Part shown: positions 57,137 to 64,000 of the stretch, one piece after another
Numbering within the stretch: the first letter of the stretch is position 1
Layout: each line of letters begins with the position of its first letter
Source of the DNA: Apiosordaria backusii
Lineage: Eukaryota > Ascomycota > Sordariomycetes > Sordariales > Lasiosphaeriaceae
Reading direction: 5' to 3'
Length of the DNA stretch: 64,000 nt
NCBI GenBank assembly: GCA_030549205.1
Contig: JAUKTV010000008.1
Coordinates: forward strand, 930,001-994,000
Notes under the pieces: generated by a model
What the model saw: the letters and a program-made list of their open reading frames with translations, nothing else
What the model was told of the DNA's origin: nothing
The model's database searches: none
Position numbers and translations under genes: made by a program

Positions 57137-58199
57137 GAGGGCAGAGGAAGAAAGGGCAAAGATGTTGAATATGATGTTTAGCGTTAATACAGAATAGGAG
57201 ACGGATGGTGAGGGAATACCAAAGTAGATTATTGTTGTCATTACATGATACAAGAGCAAGAGAAAGATGGATCGAGCATGAGAATAACTGGGTAGTGCCC
57301 GTAGATAAGGTAATGTACTCTGTTGAACATATCAATCTGTTCCTTCTTCATAAGGCCCCTTCATAAAATAATGCAACTTGTGATAATCCGAGTATTGGAC
57401 CCACTTGATGACAGTGATCGCCTGGTCTGTGCTCTATGAGCTTATCTAATCGTAACGGCCCACCCTTTGTGGTTTGGGGACTTCCCTGACCAATTCTACT
57501 CCGTACAGAGCTCATGCCCACCTTTTTTCTAACCCGTAAACTCAACTTGCAACTCTGCAGCTTCTACTCGATTCACAGCGAGGTTGAATCATCTGGCGAC
57601 AAACTAACAAGGTGAATATCTCCTAGCGTCGCCACAAGTGGAAGATCCATAGTGTCGCTCGTCTTCTCGATTCCATCGATCCGCGGCAGACCGCAACCAA
57701 CAACGAACAACTTTCCTCTCCGCTGCCCACATCTCGACAATCCACCGAGTCGCGACTTCACACTCTCCATTTCACCATCTTCGCCTCTTGTCACAGTCTT
57801 CTCGGATACATTTCCTTCCTATTTGAGCTGATATAGTAGGCAGTTTTGCGGATGGGAGTTGGCTCGTGATTTCAGGGCATCGTGTCTAGAACTGAAAACA
57901 GGTTCTGCAGGAGGTCTTGTGGAGGAGCATTGTGAGGTCCTGGCAGCTGGGGAACTGAGCGATAATATTTTTCTGCTCTTCTCATCTGCATCCAGATACT
58001 TTTTCCTTCTGCGTCCACTGGTCAAACAAAACCACTAGTCATCATCTTCTTTTCAAGCAATCCATTGCAACAGAACAGCGATATCTCTCCTCGTTGAGCA
58101 TCACTGGGTTGACTTGTTGTTTTCCCTGGCTGCTTGCCCTTCCCACGTTCACACTGGTTATTCTACAGCGACTTTTCGACAGACTAAGCCAAAATCATC
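57137..58199. other. Intergenic region between Nic96 and Pcf11
   Basis: Nic96 3' UTR on the left. On the right, a pyrimidine-rich leader (58100-58199) runs up to the Pcf11 ATG (TCATCATGGAC). No gene supported. Confidence 0.5.
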
Positions 58200-60705
58200 A
58201 TGGACGACCACGGCGCCGAAGTGGCGGCCGACTTCCGTGAGGCTCTCCAGGACTTGACCACAAATGCTCGCTTTGAAATCGTCACTTTGACCAACATTGC
58301 GCGGGAGAATGCCAACCATGGCTTGGCCATTTCAGAGGTCCTTACCAACCACATCAAGGAGGTAAAGTCGTGACTCGCTACTTGTAATCGGTTGACTGTT
58401 AAGAACCACGGATGCTAACTTCGCGATAGGCACCCGCCTCCAAAACATTACCGGCCCTCTACGTCCTGGACTCGATTGTGAAGAACGTACCAACGCCATA
58501 CGCCCTGTATTTCGGCCCTAAGCTCTACCAAATCTTTATGGGCTCCTACACCAAAGTCGATAGCGCGACACGGAAGAAGATGGACGAGATGCTCAAAACG
58601 TGGAAGGAACCTGTCGCTGGGTCCATCTCGACGAAGCCAGTCTTCCCACTTGAACAGGTCCGGCCCATTGAGAACGCTCTATTGGCTGCCCGTAATGCGT
58701 ACATGTCACAGCAAAACAACTTTCAGAGCCAGCAACATCTCATGCGTGGTCGTCCGGCTGGGCCCCCTGCCAGAGACACGCCGACACCTCCCATGGGCAG
58801 AGCCTACCAACCACCACCACATGGACAGCCACCATATCAGGGACCTCCTAATGGACAGTACCCGCAGCATGGGGATATGGGGCCTGGCCAGCAGCCATAT
58901 CCCATGCGTTCTGGCAACGTAAGTACAGACTCACCCCTGGTTCAAAGATATTCAAGCTGCTAACAAATATCTACAGACACCAAACGGCATTCCTAACCGC
59001 GCGACACCACCACAGCCTGCTCCATCGGCTGGGCCTTATGCTCACTACCAGCAGCCTCCAAGTCAAAGTCCCTATGGTGCTCCGCCGCCCGGGATAAACA
59101 TAGACAAGTTGAAAGATGATATCCAGCAGCTGATCGAGCTGGACAGGGTGGATTTTGCCCAGAATATGCATGATGCTAGTAAACAAAACAGACTGAAGGC
59201 CTTGCTGGACTTGCAAAAAGTAGTCCAGAGCCAAGATCTGCCTCAGGCGCAGTTGGTGATCATAAACGATCAAGTTGCTAAACTTGCTGTAAACATGCGC
59301 GCTCAGTCGCAGCCATCATCATCACCATCATATCCTCCTCTGCCATACAGCACACATACCCCAATACCCCCTGTTGTATCTCAGCAGTTCCCTCCTCCTG
59401 CAGCTGCTGCCCCTGTACTGCCCCAATTACCAGCAGTACTGGCAGCGGCTCTGGGGCGTCCCGCATCAAATGTTGCTCCTGTCGCTGTCGCGGCGCCACC
59501 ACCACCCCGTCCAGCAACCACGGGGGCCGCCGCTCCAGGAACATTGTCTCTTGACTCGATTCTTGGTCAAGGAGCGCTGGCTACGCTGTTGGCGGCTAAG
59601 AAACCTGCTACTCCTCAGCAGGCACCTACGCCAGTAATTCCACCGCCGACAGCCGTCCCCCCAGCATTGGCAGCGTTGAGGTCACCACAGCAGCAATCAA
59701 CACCATTTCAGCCACCTCGTGCTCCTGCTCAGCAACAACAACAACAACAACAACCTCCTGCTCCGGCCGCCGCCGCCGCCAACCCTTTGACACAAAACCC
59801 TTCCGCTCTCCTCGCCATGCTCAGGCAATCCGGCCTCTTGAAGGGGACAGCACCCAGTGTTATTGTACCCACCCCCCCTCCAGCGATCATCCCCTCCTTC
59901 CCGCCCCCAGACCCAAACATCATCACCCTCACCCCGAGCTCTCTGAAATCCTACCGGCCTCATTTGTTACCCTTTCTCTACGACGCGTTAGGACCCCCGT
60001 GTTCGCAGTGCGGGAGACGGTTCCCCACGACGGAAGAGGGGAAAAAGAAAAAGACGGTGCACATGGACTGGCACTTTCGGGTTCATCAGCGGGTTGCGGA
60101 GGCGGAACTGAGGGGGCAGCATAGGAGTCAGTTTGTGAGTGAGTTGGATTGGATACAGTCGCATGAGGAGCCGGATGTGGATTATAGTGCGCCTTCGGGC
60201 GGGGTGGAGGGTGGTGGGGGGGGGATAGTGAGGATGGTGATGAGTGGGGGGGTGTTGGTGGTGTTGGTGGTGGTGGTGGTGGGGGGGGGGAGGGAGAAAG
60301 TCGGGGAGGGGGGAACAGAAACAGAAGAGGAGGTATATTATTGCGCCGGATGACTCGGGGGATACTGGGGATGGGAAGGGGAATGGGGGGGTGAATAAAG
60401 TGTGTCCGATCTGCCAGGAGAAATTTCAGAGTAGGTATCTGGAGGAGGTGCAGGATTGGGTTTGGATGGATGCGGTTGTTGTTGTGGTTGGTGGGGGGGG
60501 GAAGAGGGTTTTTCATGGGAGTTGTTGGGATGAGGTTAATGGTGCGGGGAGTCAGGGAGGGAGTCAGGGGGGTGGGAATGGGGGGCAACATCAACAACAA
60601 CAAGGGGGGGGACTGGCGTTGTTGGGGAAGAGGAAGGCTGAGGGGGGGGGAGGGGGGGATGGGGAGGAAGGGGTGAGGAAGGGGATTAAGAGGTTGATGA
60701 GGTGA
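58200..60705 (+). CDS. PCF11: mRNA cleavage and termination factor Pcf11
   Basis: Exons are 58200-58361, 58430-58918 and 58977-60705, with GTAAAG/GATAG and GTAAGT/TACAG introns. The frame slips by one base in the G-run region 60216-60290. Corrected, the product is 792 residues. Residues 1-~135 form the CTD-interacting domain (FREALQDLTTNARFEIVTLTNIA, LPALYVLDSIVKNV, FGPKLYQIFMGSY). A Pro/Gln/Ala-rich middle follows, with a helical segment (KLKDDIQQLIELDRVDFAQ), a Q8 run and SLDSILGQGALATLL. Near residue 559 is zinc finger 1 (CSQCGRRF...HMDWHFRVHQR) and near 700 zinc finger 2 (CPICQEKF...WVWMDAV...FHGSCW), which flank the Clp1-binding part. Pcf11 is the cleavage factor IA subunit that binds the phosphorylated polymerase II tail and couples 3'-end cleavage to termination. 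After the slip the last ~60 residues are Gly/Gln-rich. Confidence 0.92.
60216..60290. other. G-run-rich tract containing a frame slip in PCF11
   Basis: Contains G9 (60216-60224), G7 (60246-60252) and G10 (60281-60290). Before it the frame is unambiguous Pcf11. After it zinc finger 2 is read in the next phase, so the sequence has one base too many or two too few somewhere here. A GTGAGG...GAG intron could also bridge it, but no branch point or pyrimidine tract is present. Confidence 0.6.
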
Positions 60706-63700
60706 TTTTGGGGATGGTAGGGTGATGATGAGGGGAGTTGAGGGAGGGGGAGGGGGGTTGAACTCTCGGGAGTCTTTGGGTTTTACATACGACCCTCATC
60801 ACTACGGTGCGGGAAGGGAAGGGCGCTTGAGAGGTCATCTTTTCGGACAGCGCCAGCGAGCACATCGATTAGTTAGTGGACGGGTCTCGGGCGGTAAAAC
60901 GAATCTCGGCATAAAAGTTAGAGGCGGAAGGTTCGAAAGATTTGACATTTGAGAAAGGGGTCGGTTGGTTGGTTGGTTCAGCGTTGTGTTTCTCAAAGCC
61001 AGGTCATGGCATGGGGTAGGCATCATCGGGGTGGATAGGAGGGTAATTTGCTCTTTTGCCCGCTGGAATCATGCGCCGCATAGACCTTTTCAGTGCTCGC
61101 CATTTGGACGACACTCACAAAATTCATACAAACAAGCATATATTACATATTTCGGTTACTGTACATAGGGTTGACTGGCTGGCTGGGTAACTGGGGAAGA
61201 AAAGGGAAGGAAACCTTGTTTATCAGGAGGGAGATATTGTTAGTTGTGTACCTACTTGAAGGGGGAGCTTGTGATGCACCCAGTTGAGGAAAAATTAGAC
61301 CATATTCACAATTTTTGTCTTCGTGGAGTGATGTGGTGACTTGGTGAGGAGATGTTATATTCTGACTGGATATTTTACTGTTTATGCCAACCTTGACTAA
61401 ACTGCTCTGCCCCAACGTTCATGCTATACCTACAAGTCCCATTTCTGTGACACTTGGGGTTCCAGATATGATTAGGCTTTCCTGAAGTTGAACATCAGAG
61501 GTCGCGTTCTGGAAGCCCAACCTCAGACCATTTCTCGCTTTCATCAACTTTGATCTCGATGCTTAGTCCTCCTGTTTTCTTTCACAGCTCGCTCTTTCAC
61601 CTCTAGAAGCTTTCACGTGTGTCTTCTATTTGCTTTCATAATAATGCCACATCCACAGCGGGCAACGTGCCCGCCTTCGCATGTGCTAGTACAGATCCCG
61701 TAATTGATCAAGACGAGATCCTTGAAAGAATGTTCCGCTCATCGTGATCTAACCTCGAGCCGGCAATCTATCGGCGATTTATGTATGTCCTCTTCACTTT
61801 GTTCTTGTTGTGCTTCTAGACCTTCTATTCGTTCTCTTGAGATTCGAAAGTATGTCCCGAACCAGCGCTCGCATCTCAGAGACCCAGATATTCCCAATGG
61901 CATTCTCCGTCCTTCTTTATCCCCCCCTATCCCACCTGGCACGTTTTAATGTGTGTGTACGATCTCACCGGGTCGTTTTCAAGCCAATGCTTAGATATTC
62001 AATATCACAAAAAACGGAGCTTACCGACCTCTTCTTTGTTTATTCTTCTCGGTTCTTTTTACGAATACGATCTAAAACCTCTCCCTTTCCCGTCACCATA
62101 TCCCGCCTCGGCGGTCCCGTCCACGAACTATGTATTGCGCACTCTGTCAGTTTCCATACTTCCGCTTGACCTATCTCTATGCATTAAACCACCTCCGGTT
62201 CACGGAAGTTACCGTTTTCTTTGTTTCTCCCTCAAAAGCTACAATCGCCACTTCCACACCAATTCCACGGACACGGGATTTCCTCCCAAGCTAGAAGATG
62301 TCTTTGAAGGGAAACCCAAGCCGATGGATAGGATCCAAGAGAGAGCCAGATCACCGGGTATGACTTCCCTTAGTTTGTTCCAGGGGCGAATGAAAGAAAG
62401 GGCCAAAGCCTGTGTTCGGAGTTCTGGCGTTTCTAGATTTTTTGGGGAGACAAAGAACTATTTTCGCACTGTACTCTGGAACGATTAAATCTCGAGAATT
62501 AATCTAAAACGGCCATGAAGGTTTTCCCGCTGAAGTAGGGACGTAGAAGACAGGGCAAACACATGGCAGCAGGGGGGCAAGAACAAGGACATGGCGCAGA
62601 ACATTAAGGTATGTAGGTCTGCCGGAGGAGAAATGGGGAGTGAAAACATGGTTTGGTTCGGTTTAAAAGTGTCTTGAAACAAACAAATTTGAGTGTATGT
62701 AGGTATGTAAACGAGCGGAAGCAAACAGCCGCTATCACTCACGTGGTCTATCTACCCATGTCCGGTCCGGGTAGGTACCTACCTATCAGGGGGCAGAGGT
62801 GGAAGAACGATATGGCAGTCCCGAAATACGGGAAGCCGCAGGAGAGAGTGTTACTGCGTTATGTCTGAAACATGCCCGGCTTCCCAACTTCCTTGACCGT
62901 GACAGTGAGGAAGATGGCGGCAAGTGGGATGATAAAAACCACGCCATTTTGGGTGGTACGGAATAGAGGGCTTACCGAGGGGGTGGGTTACAAGGTTACG
63001 GGCGTGACACAAAAACGTGACACAAAGGAAGTTGAGTTCGTATATACCGGACAAGAACAAACTTGGGGCGAATGCTGTGATACGTCAAAGGCTGACTGGT
63101 GGATTTTCTGTCATATTTCTCAGGGGGTGGGCGGACAGGACACGCAAGGGGACAGGTTGGTCCATCGGGTTGGGAGAGTACCTTACACAGTAGGGAGGTG
63201 CTCAGATGGTTGGTTATACGGGTGGGTTGTCAAGCTCATTGGTGAGATGGGGGGGCGCATGTGTGACATCCGAGGCTCCGGCGCCGGAGCAAGGTTGTGT
63301 TTTTTTTGTCACCTTGTGTCATAGGTGGGTTTGGTAAGTTCTGCATTCTCCCGGACTGCCCGTTGGAGTACACTCAATCGGGGGGAATTGCTGTATAGAA
63401 TGAGGAAAGGGTTGTTGAACTATGACTAAGATAGATGAGGATAAAAGACCGAGTGACAAGAAGCAACAGATCATTGCTAGGTAGCTACCAAGGTATGTGA
63501 AATTCAGTGCCGGTATGAGTTGCCGCATCTCTGCATCTCATCATCAGCCTCACTCCAAGAATGTGCCATAGCCTCTCTACAGATCTGAAGAATGTTTCTC
63601 AAAGATGAGGACAATAAACGGTCCTCACAAACCGTTACTCAACGTGCGGTGTTATTCAGCCCCCCTTTCTACAGTTTAGCCCTACCGTCTGCCTACCTGC

Positions 63701-64000
63701 ATCTCACCACTCACACCCAAGAGATGAACAGATGTCCGTGATAGCGCGTGAATCCAGTTGCAGTCTTTACAGTGCGGCCTTTTCTCGAGTTTCACACACA
63801 CACACACCAGGCCCGACCGTATACAGACCCGAGCGTCCCGACGCCAATGACACAGCAGACCCCAAGGTGGGTAGTTGGGCTGGGTGGGTGGTATGTAGCG
63901 ATTTTGTGCTTGTGTGTGGTAAGCCTCGTGGAACTCGAGCATGCCTAAAAGATGACGAACGATGCATGTGTGTGTAAGATAGCCAGCCAGTCGTCACCAC
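60706..64000. other. Right-end region without a supported gene
   Basis: A plus-strand open frame at 61949-62488 (179 codons) and another at 62872-63324 (150 codons) lack bias, motifs and plausible exon partners. Noted items: a TAGGTACCTACCTA palindromic word at 62772-62785, and a (CA)7 run at 63793-63806. Genes could continue beyond the window edge. Confidence 0.45.
63793..63806. repeat. (CA)7 microsatellite
   Basis: Perfect CA dinucleotide run in the non-coding right end. Confidence 0.9.

Noticed and set aside
60785..60860. ACATACGACC start resembling a dispersed 5S rRNA gene
   Set aside because: Only the first ten bases agree with the Neurospora-type 5S gene; the internal promoter and 3' half are absent.
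61949..62488. 179-codon plus-strand open frame near the right end
   Set aside because: Ser/Pro/Phe-rich without bias. No exon partner or motif found.
1..64000. CRISPR arrays, IS elements, bacterial-type operons, intact transposons or viral genes
   Set aside because: None seen. The gene structures are those of a nuclear fungal genome, and no transposase, reverse transcriptase or capsid motif was found.

Overview
The window comes from a filamentous ascomycete, most likely a Sordariomycete of the order Sordariales. It shows short GT-AG introns (mostly 47-90 nt) with CTAAC/CTGAC-type branch points, C-ending codon preference in highly expressed genes, wide intergenic spaces, and a plasma-membrane H+-ATPase that reads very close to the Neurospora enzyme. 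I see no bacterial operons, CRISPR arrays, rRNA or convincing tRNA. Everything here was read by eye, without database searches.

Left part (1-16.5 kb): the 3' end of an unknown gene and a small membrane protein gene (448-908, -). A 0.9-kb AT-rich island separates these from a large WD40 protein (3297-6876, +). Then come a bZIP/DUF3425 transcription factor (7790-10129, -), a DCAF4/WDR21-like WD40 protein (10482-12477, -) and the plasma-membrane proton pump pma1 (13227-16433, -). Next is a ~12-kb stretch (16.4-28.4 kb) with no gene I can support.

Middle part (28.4-45 kb): a CID+RRM transcription-termination factor of the Nrd1/Seb1 type (28411-31068, -), mitochondrial citrate synthase (32634-34281, +), a YHM2-type mitochondrial citrate/oxoglutarate carrier (35886-36983, +), a four-helix membrane protein (38238-39158, -), a 63-residue 4F5/SERF-like protein (41775-42092, +) and a secreted cupredoxin-like protein (44021-45114, -). 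Citrate synthase and the citrate carrier lie side by side on the same strand.

Right part (45-64 kb): the survival motor neuron protein SMN (47407-48350, -), a DEDD 3'-5' exonuclease with an in-frame stop (48805-49704, -), an FGGY pentulose kinase with a 10-nt microexon (51199-53236, +), nucleoporin Nic96/Nup93 (53703-57136, +) and cleavage/termination factor Pcf11 (58200-60705, +). The last 3.3 kb has no supported gene.

A cross-cutting observation: four otherwise sound reading frames are broken by one base at runs of exactly five C/G, each repaired by a sixth C/G. A fifth gene (Pcf11) slips inside a region of long G runs. This looks like systematic homopolymer undercalling in a draft assembly rather than four decayed genes, but it needs checking against reads.
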